From Liriodendron chinense (Eukaryota > Streptophyta > Magnoliopsida > Magnoliales > Magnoliaceae), in contig ML058587.1 in the NCBI GenBank assembly GCA_003013855.2, positions 372,001 to 436,000 on the forward strand: a DNA stretch of 64,000 nucleotides, in the 5' to 3' direction. Below the pieces are notes generated by a model that did not search any database, had not been told where the DNA came from, and saw nothing but the letters and a program-made list of their open reading frames with translations. A program made the translations under genes and the position numbers. Below, one piece after another: positions 35,801 to 48,033 of the stretch (position 1 is the stretch's first letter; every line of letters starts with the position of its first letter).

Positions 35801-38800
35801 GAGCATTGCCCATCTCACTGTGGTTCGACGACGTTTGAGGAGTTTTGGTGAGCACGTGATAGCAGTACAACAGTAAAAGGATCAGAGGGGAGCGGGCAAC
35901 GCAAATAGGAGGACCAGAGAGGCCTTCGGTCGACCTAAGGAAGGCCGGGTCAAGATTACAAAGCAATCTGTCATCTTGATTGAAGGTTTGGCCGACCGAG
36001 GAGAGATTCAGTCGACTGAAGGCAGGTCTTGGTCAATCGACGATCCGATGCAAAATTTTGTGGAAAGACACAATTTTTCGATTTTTTAAGGTTTCTAGGG
36101 ATATTTTAGTCATTTTTTTATTACGAGATTATTAATAGGGCTGAGCCCTAAACTCTTTTCATTATGTTATGTTGATTAAAATTAAGAAAACCTTTGATGA
36201 CTCCTCTCCTCTCTTGGGGGATCTTCTTCTCTCTCACATCTCCTCTCTCTCTCTCTCTCTCTCTCTCAAATCTTCTCTTCTTCTCCCTTTCTCCCTTCTT
36301 CTATCATCAACACTTTGTTTTATTTTCACATCCTAGATCGGCCCTCTTAGATCTCACAATTTTCAGATTTCTTGAGCTTCTCATTCCCTTAATCCAAAAA
36401 TTCTGAATTTCATGGATTAGATAATCGACGTGATTGATTGGATGAACCTGTGCAAGATTGAGAGTTCTATCTCTCGCAGGATCCAATCCACGCCAGGAAT
36501 TGAATCCATTACTGCTTGTTTGTGATGATTGGCCTTAATCATTTTACTTTCCCTTATTTAATTCTTGATTTATGATGTACATGGTGAATGTTTTATTTTA
36601 TTGCTTACATGATTCTGCCTTTTTAGTTTCCGCGTGGATCTAGGGTTAGATTAGGCCGTCCTGCATCAGACATGCTGGTTGGGATTCAAGTTGACATGTT
36701 GCCAAAGGTCAAATTTGAATCATTGATCAATTAGGGCACATGAGGGTTGTTCTAGTCATTCCTTTTGAATGGGGATGATGTGGCATGTTGAATGATGGTT
36801 TTGAATCAATTTTATGGCTGTGAGTAATTGGTGTAATTGAAAAATTACACGCATGTACGGTTAAGATGAAATGATGTATATGAGTGTCTACGGTGATCTA
36901 GTGGTTGTATTATTTTTATTCCTTTTTAGATTAATCATTGTGTAGTATCTTAGATGGCTCAGATTAGCTGGGATCCTGGGATTGTAATATAAAGTGATAG
37001 ATCTAGATGGTTAAAATCATGCGGGTGATAAGGATCCAAGGACACTTGATGGATGTTTCACAAAAAATGGAGAACATGGTTTAGATGCTTGAGATGGGGA
37101 CATAGTGGATTTTCTTTGTGGGTGTGTGCGTGAGGGGGAGTTCATCTGTACGGACGCCCACCCTTGGGCGTGTGTTTGTACGAACATAAGAGGAGGGAGA
37201 TGTTTTGACGCAGGATATATGACCAACTCACCAAAAGCTCTAGAGCTAATGGGGGAGGCACGGAATATCCTTTTATCTCATAGCCTAGGATAGGTCAGGC
37301 CACGGTCGAACCCTCCTTCGTGAGCCGCCCCACCTCGCATGGGTCCTGCTTCGCACGGTGTAGCCACTTCACCGATCTACCCCACCCTGAGTGTGCCCTC
37401 GCCTCACATAGGTTGCCCCACTCGAGCCCGATGTGAAAATGCCCCTGCATCAATCACCCCCGATGAGGAGTCTCGAACACGAGACCTCCCGCTCTGATAC
37501 CAATTTGACGCAGGACATCTGATCAACTCACCAAAAGCTCTAGAGCTGATGGAGGAGGCACGAAATTTACTTTTATCTCATAGCCCAGGCTAGGCCAAGC
37601 CCCGGTCGAGCCCTCCTTTGTGAGCCGCCCCATTTCGCATGGGTCCCGCTTTGCACGGTGTAGCCGCTTCGCATGGTCTGCCCCACCCCGAGTGTGCTCC
37701 GGCTTCGTACAGGCCACCCCACTGGAGCCCGGTGTGAAAATGCCCCTGCATTATGTTTCCTCTCTTGCTTCCTTATTTTTCTTCACCGTCTTTCTTTCTC
37801 TCCCCTGCCTTAATAATCTAAGTTTTTCACATCTTTCTAAATTAGGAATTTTCATTAGTTTCCTTGCTTAGTAAGTTATCTAGGGGAGAATTTTGGAAAA
37901 TTCCAGATCTGGAGACTTGGGAAAAAAGTGGCCTCATGTGATTTTCTTTTAATTGATCATGCATTTATCATGGATGCATGTTGTAGATTGAACATAAATT
38001 AGGAAAATGTGCAATGGCTATGACGTCTACACATCTGGAGTGTGTGGTGCCCATTCTCATCCTTGAAGGGCACGGGCACCACACATTCAACCCACTAGTA
38101 TGATGTGGGGGGCCATGAATTCATGTGTCGCCCACATGATCATGTCAATGATGGTTGTCCATCATATATGTTTGCCTTGATTGTGTGGCCATAGGCCTGG
38201 CCAAGCCACATGGATCTGATGGGACGTTGTTAAGTGGCTTAGACAGTTTGTACATGTGGATGCCCTTGCTTGACGATTGGGTAGCAACGGATATGATTAA
38301 TTAAAAGTTGATTGGGCCGTATCTCATCTATCGAGGTTTGTACTGACCTGAAATTTGAGCTGGAGTCTCCCCTCATTGTGTTCTATAAGATGGATGGATT
38401 GGATCTATCAATTGTTGGGCAGATCTAGACCAGATGTAATTGTGGTTGTTCATCTTCTCTTTAACATGTTTCATTCGTTTGAGATCAGATTGGGCCAAAG
38501 CTTGAACTCTAGCTGAATGGTGATATGTTGAAGACATCTAACAGCTTAAATTGATTGTTTGATTGTCCAATCTAGAAGATTTTATCAGTTTAATAACTTG
38601 AACTCTAGCTGAATGGTGATATGTTGAAGACATCCAACAGCTTAAATTGATTGTTTGATTGTCCAATCTAGAAGATTTTATCAGTTTAATCTATTGTTAT
38701 CGCATGGGGAGATCCAAGCCGCACATTGATTCCTAATTGCCATTGATGGTTCTGATGCCCTGATTGTATTGTGATTATTTTCTTGTAATTTGGATGGTTG

Positions 38801-40603
38801 TATGATCGCCTATAATGGTGAGATTTGGTCTCTCCCAATTTCCCTTCTTAAATGCATTATGATGTGGGACATCTTTCTCCAAGTTGAGTTCTGGATGATT
38901 GTATGGTCACTGCTTCGAGGGCGTGCAAGAGGGACACCATAGTTCCTGTTGTCTTAGATGTTCGGGCACTCAACCCATCATGTGAAGATAGGACACCACC
39001 AACTTGACATGTATTAGGCTGTGTGAGCGTGTTAGTAGACCATGTGGATGAGACCATATGCTCATGAAGGGCATGTTATGGGAGCACGCATAATCCTATG
39101 CATATGGTGTGAGGTACTTAATGGCTTGGAAACCCGAAGAGTGCCCTGTTTACACGAGAATGGTACATGACAGTTCCAGATGTCATGTTATGCATTTGAC
39201 TATTGAGGCATGTTGTGTATCTCTATGGATGTTACATCATGATATAAGATATGTTATTTGATTGATGAATATAATTGCGTAATCGTACAAGAGCGATCAA
39301 ATGGAAAAAAGGAGGTTGTATGCTGGTGTCTACACCACACGACTACTTTCATATAGCTTGTTATGTTTACCTTGAGCTACTTCGTGTAGTGGGAGTGGTT
39401 GAGCCATGTGGGGGCTTGACTTGGCTAACTCGATCTCTATGTTCCTAAAATGGACGCCTTGGCACACACCTACAAATTATAGTCATGGCATTTCTTAATG
39501 ATTATGCAAACAGAGGACAAAACTAAATGCATTGTCTGAGATTATTACTTGGACAAGCTGGTTGGGAAAAACATCATCAATTGGTCTCAAAAGCTAGAGC
39601 TTGCGCTAACCGTAGAGTGGTGCCCTATGTCATTCGAGAGCCGCCCCCTCCCGATGAGGATAATGATAAAGAGCCTCTGGTTGTCCATGCTAAACATATC
39701 AAATAGCAGGACAATGGAGTGGCGAAGGTGTACGTATTGGCCTCTGTCTCTGATGTCTTCTGTAATTAGTTGCAGGATATGATAAATGTTAGGGACATCT
39801 GCCTACGCATGTAGGGAATGTTCAATTCCCATATTGCTGCCAAGTCCAAACTCTAGAAAGGCAATTGTATGACTTGAAACTAGAAGAGGGTGCTCCTGTA
39901 AGCGATCATGTCCCCAAATATATGAGAACACTAATGAGTTTGAAATGTTAGAAGCAGCCAAATAGAAAGTCACTATGGTGAACATGATTTAAACGTCCCT
40001 AACTTTGATGTAGAAAAGATTTGTTGTCAACTACAACATGAATAAGCTTGCTTATTCGGAGATGGAGTTGCACATATAGTTGGTCGTTTTTTAGGCCAAC
40101 AATAAGATTGACAAACCATGTGTTGCTCGCTTGGTTGAGGGATTCTCGGGCAGTAAGTCTAAATCCAAGGGACACAAGAAGGGTGGGCAAAAGGGAAAGA
40201 ACAATCATAACGGCCCAAAGGGTGGAGTTAGGGGTGTCAATGGGCCAGGCCAAGCTCTGTCCAAGCCCAGCCTGCCCTCTTCAACATATGCCCAAACTTG
40301 GCCTGGGCCCGTGACGGGCCAAAATAGTCCAGCCCGAGCCCGGCCCGGAATACCTAGGCCTTGCTTGAACCCATCCATTCCGATAAAGAAGGAAAAAAAA
40401 AAAAAAAAATTCAAACCGTGAAAAGGGATCAGCAGTCCAGATTCAACTGTTCCATAATTCATCCATCCACCCGCCACTCCCGGTCTTCCCTCCCCAACCT
40501 GGTCATCATTTTCTTGCCGAGAAAGACAACAAGGCACAATATTGGAAAATACAGGCCCAAACAGTACCTTTTTCTTCTTCTTCCTATTTCCCCTCCATTT
40601 CTC

Positions 40604-40636
<33 letters not shown>

Positions 40637-43600
40637 CTCGGGTTGTCAAAAACAGTAATAAATATGGATTATATATATTCGTGGTAGTGGATTGTTTTCC
40701 AAAGACATCCATTGAGTGAAATATTAACTGATTTATTCTTCAAAGAAGTGGTTGGATTACATGGTGTTGCCAAAACCTACCATGCGAGAGGGATACTAAG
40801 TTTGTGAGTCACTTTTGGTAGACCTTGTGGAGAAAAAAAGGGCACAGAGTTGTAGTACTACTTATCATCCTCTAACCGATGGGCAAACTGAGGTTGTCAA
40901 TCAAAGTCTCAGGAATCTTCTTCAGAGCTTGGCAGGAGATAGATCTCTATGGGATTCTGTTGTTCCTCAAGTGGACTTCGCATAGAACAGCACGCAGAAC
41001 TGATCCATTGGGAAGTCTCTATTTGGAATATTGTTTGGGCAGCCTATATAACATCCTGGATTTGGTTCCTTGCCAAATTTGGGCTAGGAAGCAACGATGT
41101 GGGTGCCTGTTCACAGTTCGTCAAAGAGGTTCATGAAGAGGTGTATTGAAAACTTGAAGTGAGCAATGTGGCTTATAATAGGGAAGTTAATGTGCACCAG
41201 CATTTAAACATATATAACAAGGGAGACCTAGTCACTGTTCATATGCAACATGAGCTCTTCCAGCTCAGGTTCAAGAAGACCAGGCCACGCTAAGTGTTGA
41301 AGAAACTTCAAATAATGCATATTCGGTGGATCTTCCTGTAGTCTGCAGATACCATCAGTATTTAATGCATCTGTTGGTGTACACATATTAGTGTACACTG
41401 ACGGTGCACACAGATTTATGTACACAGGCGGAGTAACATGTGTTTAAGTCTCCTATTGTAAATCATATGCTCTTCTTGTAATCTTTTCTATCAGTACAAC
41501 ATAATGGAAAGGGGGAGAGTACCAATGATATAGAAGAAAGGTATGACTGATAAAGAAGAAGAAGAGAAGAATGTGAGAAGAGAGTTGTATTCTTCCCCTT
41601 TCTGTATCGATCTTCCACATGTATCATGATGGCGAGATATTCGCATAAAATGAGCAAAGGGAGGAGTTGATGAGGCAACTTCTAAGCCGAAGACATTGTA
41701 CATGTCCATACAGCGAACACACAATGTGGGAGTTATCACTGCTATGTTGAGCATTGGGAATGGCACCCATTGTCTGACCGCAAGCGCAGTAGAGATATGC
41801 TCCATAGGTACATGGAGGCAGCCAACTCGATTGAGTCAATTTCTTCGCAACCTGTGGTGAATGACCAGAAACAGGTCCATATCGTGATCGGGAACCGTTG
41901 GATGCAATCTACATGTGGGGAGTTGCAGATTGGTGAAGGGATCACATCAATCGGACTGTTGGATTTTGCTGGACGCATTGAGATAGTGGGATTTGGTCTC
42001 AATTTCCAGCAAAGGGGCCCTTTTGGCTTGAGTAGCGGACTGCAATTGCTTTTGTGATAAAGCCTCATTTATTCTCTTTTTCTTTTTCTATCCTAAAGTA
42101 GAGAATTGTTTTTGTTAGTTATTCAATATAAGAGAGGTAATTCGGAGCTGCTTTGGGGCCTTTTTTTACTCACTTTTGAAAACCAATTTTCAACTGTTTG
42201 GAAACTTATTTCTTGGGTTTGAAGCTTTTGCTCCCTCTTATGGTTAAGATCTCGATGAGATTCATGCTCCAAGACATTGTTGATTGTATTTTATGGTGCT
42301 AATCTTCTAATGCAAGGTGTTTCGTTTGCTTTCTGGATACTCTCTTATTTATTTGCTGATTTATGGCCATGGGATCTTGCATTGTGAATGAGACCATCTA
42401 TATGGTTGATTGGAATATTATTTGTTAAGTGGGTAGTTCATTTACTTAGTGGACAGCTTGTGGAATGGATTGGCAGATTTATGGGTTGGTAAAAAGATGC
42501 TCCAAACAGCTTGACCATATTTTGACCATTCTGAACATGCCTGCTGTTTGCTTTTCATCAGAGGAGGATGTTGAGATGGATGTGTGAAAAAGGAAGGGTA
42601 GAATTAACAAAGAGGTCAAGCAAAGCAGCCTGAGGGTTGTTCCAATAAGGGGAAAATGATGGATAGCAGATTGAGATGGTTTGGTCATGTGCAACAAAGA
42701 TAGGAGATGGCATGTGGCAAGGAGGGGAACATTAATTATTGTGGAAGTTTCTAAGAACAGGATGAGAGGAAGTCCTAGAAGAACTTGGATCATGGTGATG
42801 AGATGGGATATGAATGATTGTTTTTTTTTTTTTTTTTTTTTGAAAGATAACAAAAACTTTCAATGAAGAAGCGCTGAGATAGCGCCAAGACAGAAATGGC
42901 AAAAGCAAAAATAGCAAAAAACATAGAAAAAAAATTACTTCTTTCCCATTCAACCCTTCCCCACAGTCCAATCAACAACAATATCCCAAGCATAACTACA
43001 ATCCACTCAATGCTCCGGCAGCCATTGCAGAAGCATCTGCCATTCCTCTCAACCCAAATCACCCATAAGCCTGCAAGGAGACTCTGTTGGTGGTGGTCAC
43101 ATGTAGACTTATCATCGAAGCCTCATCCCTATTAATTGGGGTCAGCTACATGAATCCTGTTTTGTCATTCCATGTTCAGATTCATGATGGCAGTTATGGC
43201 ATAAGGTTGATGCCGGCTGCCAACCTGATGCAACCCTTCTCCATTATCCGGGCTTGGGGTTGGCAATGAGAGCACAAAACTCCCACAGGCGCAATGTAAC
43301 AGATTACCATGTGGATTGATTACAATCAAACGCTATCTAAGAGTATAGTACATGGGTAGATTAAAATCAACAAGTTACCAAGAGTTCTATCACTGTCAGT
43401 GGAATTTTTTCTTTTCATTTTATGATCAATTAAGCAAAACATAGGAGGGAAAAGAAAAAAAAGATTAAATGGGACATGTTTTACCCTAATGGTGTAACCT
43501 TAATTTATTTAGGACAAGTTGATATTGTTCTTGAAGAATCTGTAACTTCAGACTGCTGATCCCATTTTGTAATGACACGAGGACACACAAATCATAGGTG

Positions 43601-46600
43601 TAATGGTGTAATGCTGCTTTTCCTCTAGGATCAGCTTCTTCATTACTCTGCAGTAGAGACGGTAGGTCTACACACCTTTTTCCTGCAGAAGTTTTTGATA
43701 CCATGTTACCGTTGAGAGACAAGGATTGTGAGAGTGAATATATATTAATGAGAAAAACAGGGTGATCATCATTGTAGATTGATAGAACTAAAGAATTCAT
43801 TTTTGCTCTTTAGACATGAAGGGCAACAAATGTACTGAAACTCTGTCTAATGCACAAGAATGGATGATTTTAGGTACATCGATAAAAGAAGTCTATGATC
43901 TCCAAGTACTTGTCAGTTTGTATGTGTGCAATGCATGTGCTCGAGTTGCACTGCGCATCCTGTGTATTCCAGATTGAATCTATTTTGATTATTGTGGATG
44001 TGGATTTAACCTAGTTTCATGCCCTTTAATTTTGTTTCTGTGTTTGTTCTTTTTGGAATCTGAAGATGACCTTTTCCTTTCAATCATGTCAGTACTATCT
44101 GAAGACAGGAACATGCAAATTTGGGGCCACATGCAAGTTTGATCATCCTAGAGACAAAGCTGGAATTGCTGGAAGAGTTATGTTAAATGTGTTGGGATAC
44201 CCGCTCCGTCCGGTATGCACTTGCTATTCTCTTTAACAACTTGCACCATATTGCAATTTGAATCCCTGTGCTTCAAAATGGATGCTGAAGAAGTTAACTG
44301 CAATTGTTATTTCCACTTTATTAGACTAATTATATGCATCCTAACTATATTCTGTTCAAGCGTCATACTGTTTTTTTACTTTTCAACACAATTTTTGGTC
44401 GGATGGTTTTTCCTGATTTTTTCTTTCCTGTAGAATGAGAGGGAGTGCGCATATTATTTAAGAACTGGACAGTGTAAGTTTGGGAATACTTGTAAATTTC
44501 ATCACCCACAACCATCTAGTACAATGGTCTCATTGCGTGGCTCTCCTGTTTATCCTCCTGTACATTCCCCAACTACTCCTGGTCAGCAATCTTTTCCAGG
44601 AGGATTGACAAATTGGCCCATGTCAAGGCCCTCTTTCATTCCAAGCCCGCGTTGGCAAGGTCCTTCAAGCTATACTCCGGTGATTCTTCCACAGGGGGTG
44701 GTACCGGTTCCTGGCTGGAACACATATCCAGTAAGTCCCACTCTGCCTTCCTTTTGTTTACATTTGCTACTGAAAGTTCCTTGATTTCTGCTGGAATACT
44801 TTACCTTTTCCATTGGGCGAGTGCACGTTTTGTTTTGAAATTTTATTTTCTCTCCAGCATACCTATTTTTGTGGCTCTGAAGTTTACACTTCTGTTATTG
44901 TCTCCCCATGTGGGTTCATGGTTGTTGAAAATTAATGCATGAGCAGCCATCTATTTACTGGAATGCTGATCAATCTGGAATTACTGGATTTTGAGTTAGA
45001 AAATCCTTGGAATTTCAGAAAATCTTGTAAAGAAAGTTTTTGCAGGCATGCACATGTTAATCTGATACAATTTGTATCAGATTCTTATGCAGTTGATACT
45101 AGGGATATTGCCTCCTGTCTCAATGAAGGGTTGCTACTTACAGGGCTTTGGGCTTCGAAAGTTGCCCGCTCTTTATCTTTCACCCAAAAAAAAAAAAAGT
45201 TTCCCACTCTTTCTAAGACCTGTTTAATCCTGTCTTAGAAAGTGAAAAGAATTCAAACAATGGAAGAAAACTGTTTCTTTTCATGATTGGACTTGTGACC
45301 AATTGCATTTTGAATTCAAGTTCTTGGAGGACTTTTAGTGGATGGTCCTGCTGTGGCTTGATGCAACAAGTTAGTTTTACTTGTTGCGGAGCATGCCTCT
45401 CATTATCAGTAGGGATAGACTGCTACATGTATTTTCTGCCATTTTGTAAATGGTCCCATACATGCGGCACACATGCATGTCAATCCCGACCATTCAAACT
45501 CTGGGCCTATTGTGAATGGAGAAGCACATCCTTAAAATCACACTCATTGGTTGCCATCATCGGATGGTTAGAAAGAAATTGCTCAAAATCCCAAATACGA
45601 TGGATGATATTAGAAGTTTAAGATTATCAGTCGAAAGTGATTTTCTGATATGCCTCCATCCATGTTGGGGCCCCTCATTTGGATGGTCTGAATTGACTTG
45701 CATTATATGTACAAAACGTGTATGGTGGATAAATCATCTCCATTTAGGGAATTGTGGAAAACACATCTTATTCCAGTCTTTATCAGGTGTTATTTTTGTG
45801 CTGTAGGAAATTTCTTAACACTGCTAATGTATTCTTGTTCGGGTTATATTCGTGCCAGGGGCAGATGGGATCGGTTTCATCCTCAGAGAGCCAGCAACAA
45901 ACATTGGGAACCAATCAGTATTACGGGACTTCACGCCAAAGTGAAACAACGAGTGCAGGATTTCAAGGGACATTTTCTTCATATCGTTCTGGCTCTGTCC
46001 CAATTGGCCTTTATGCATTGCAGAGGGAGAATGTATTTCCTGAGAGACCTGATCAACCCGAATGCCAGTTTTACATGAAGACTGGAGATTGTAAATTTGG
46101 TGCAGTGTGCAGGTTTCATCATCCTAGAGAGAGGTTGATTCCCGCTCCAAACTGTGTGCTGAGTCCCATGGGCCTTCCGCTACGTCCGGTAAGTTATAGT
46201 TGATCATTTATTTACCTGTTGCTTTGGTGCAGGATCTGTGCATGTAGAACTATGTGTAACTGTGCCCATTCTCTTATCCTACTACCTTGGGAGTCCTTAA
46301 TTCTTGCCTTTCTAACTTAGGAGATGCAATTACATGCCACAATTACGTGTGTATTGTGTCTCGTATCACAATGTAATTGGATGCATGATCCTTTGGCATG
46401 CTTGTTCTTTGTATTCTTGTGGCTTAGTGGGTGAACTACTAAAAAAAGCTGTGGGCATGATCTCTTTAAGCTAACTGTGAGAAAATGTTATTTTGATCGA
46501 TTTCTTTGCTGTTCAGGCCAACGCAAGCCACATCAGTCATGAATAACCTATTGTTCCTCTCAACATATGAACAGCTAAATGGTAGCCATGTAAAGAATAA

Positions 46601-47994
46601 CCTAATTTGTACAATGTTATCACAGGCAATCTAGACACACGCCTAGGTGTTTTTGGGCAGTTGGTGCCTGTGTTTTAAATAGCTTCGGTATGTAGCATGG
46701 AGCTTACGCTACATAGCATAGCTTCTAGCCTTAACGCTACATAGCTCATGAAACTAAATTGATTTTTATTTTAGAAAAATAACTTTTAGTGTAAGCTACA
46801 TAAAATGTATCGTAGGCTATGTAGTGTGTAGAGAATGTAAATTAGCATGTAGCCTAGCTGCATAGCTCATGAAAATAGCTTAAGTCGCATGTAGCGTAGG
46901 CTACATGCTAATTTACATTCTCTACACACTACATAGCCTACGATACATTCTATGTAGCTTACACTAAAAGTTATTTTTCTAAAATAAAAATCAATTTAGT
47001 TTTTTAATGGTTTGTTATGTTTTTCCATTTTTCTATAAAAATTAGTAAAAACTTTTCAGCGATTTTAGTAAAATCAATAAAAATAACAGCATTAAACCAG
47101 TTCTGTTGCTCTTTCTTTATCTTTATAGGTAATCTTTATCCTATTTTTCCTATTATTTTATAGTATGTTTGGTTGCACCAGATATTGTGAAATTTTATTA
47201 TTAATCAGTTAGAGGTTGGTGCAAAATATGATGAAATTTCATGGAATTTGATGCAACAAGCGCAACCTTAACTAAAAATCTAGAAGTAGCATGATTTCAA
47301 TGGGTAAATGCTATGCTACACGCTATTTGCTATTTAAAACACTAGTTGGTGCTATACTTGGACCCTGGGCGAGGCGGTGATGCTAGGAATGCGCTAAGCG
47401 CCTAGGCACACCTACAGCATAGTTGGGTGTTTACATGAGCTACCCATGTGGGTATCTCAAACGTCCATGCATGCGTGTTGGTCTTTTATCATCCTATAAG
47501 GGTGGGGACATAAGCCCTCTTTTATTAATTTTTCTCCATTCTTTTTAGATCAAATCTTAAGATTTATCAAATTTCTTACTTTCTTTATAAACTTATGAGA
47601 TCTTTTTCTTCTTGATTTCTTTCTTTTAATAAGGTGTTAAAGTTATCAAATTGGACATCTTAAAAGTAGTTTTGAGCTTTTGTTGGTGCTATATAAGAAA
47701 TAGATAGAAGATGAATTGGGCATTTGGGGGGAATTGGAAAATTTAGGGAAGAGGCTTTGGGGTTTTTGAGAAACTTGTTGTAGGATTTGGAAAATGATGC
47801 AACCAAATGGTTGCACAGATGGTTGACCAAAGGTATTACCAATCCAATTGTTCAAATTGTCTTGATTGATGATCTGAAAAATGATCCACAAGGTCCTTTG
47901 CTTTCTTACCAAGGCTATCCTTGTGCCATGATTGGAAGAAATCCCCAGTTTGCCTTGACATCACTCAAATTATATTGAAAAAGGTTTAGTAGTA

Positions 47995-48033
<39 letters not shown>

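Noticed and set aside
40361..40687. Open frame ending in an Arg-Glu repeat
   Set aside because: The repeat is the translation of a (GA)n microsatellite and an A-run; no support for a protein.
41770..42057. Open frame of 95 codons on the + strand in intron 3 (MSDRKRSRDMLHRYMEAA...)
   Set aside because: No domain recognised, no splice context, and it lies among retroelement remnants. Length alone in this AT-rich setting is not evidence of a gene.
45283..45806. Overlapping open frames in intron 5 of the ZFN-like gene
   Set aside because: They lie between well-supported splice sites of exons 5 and 6 and show no family similarity.
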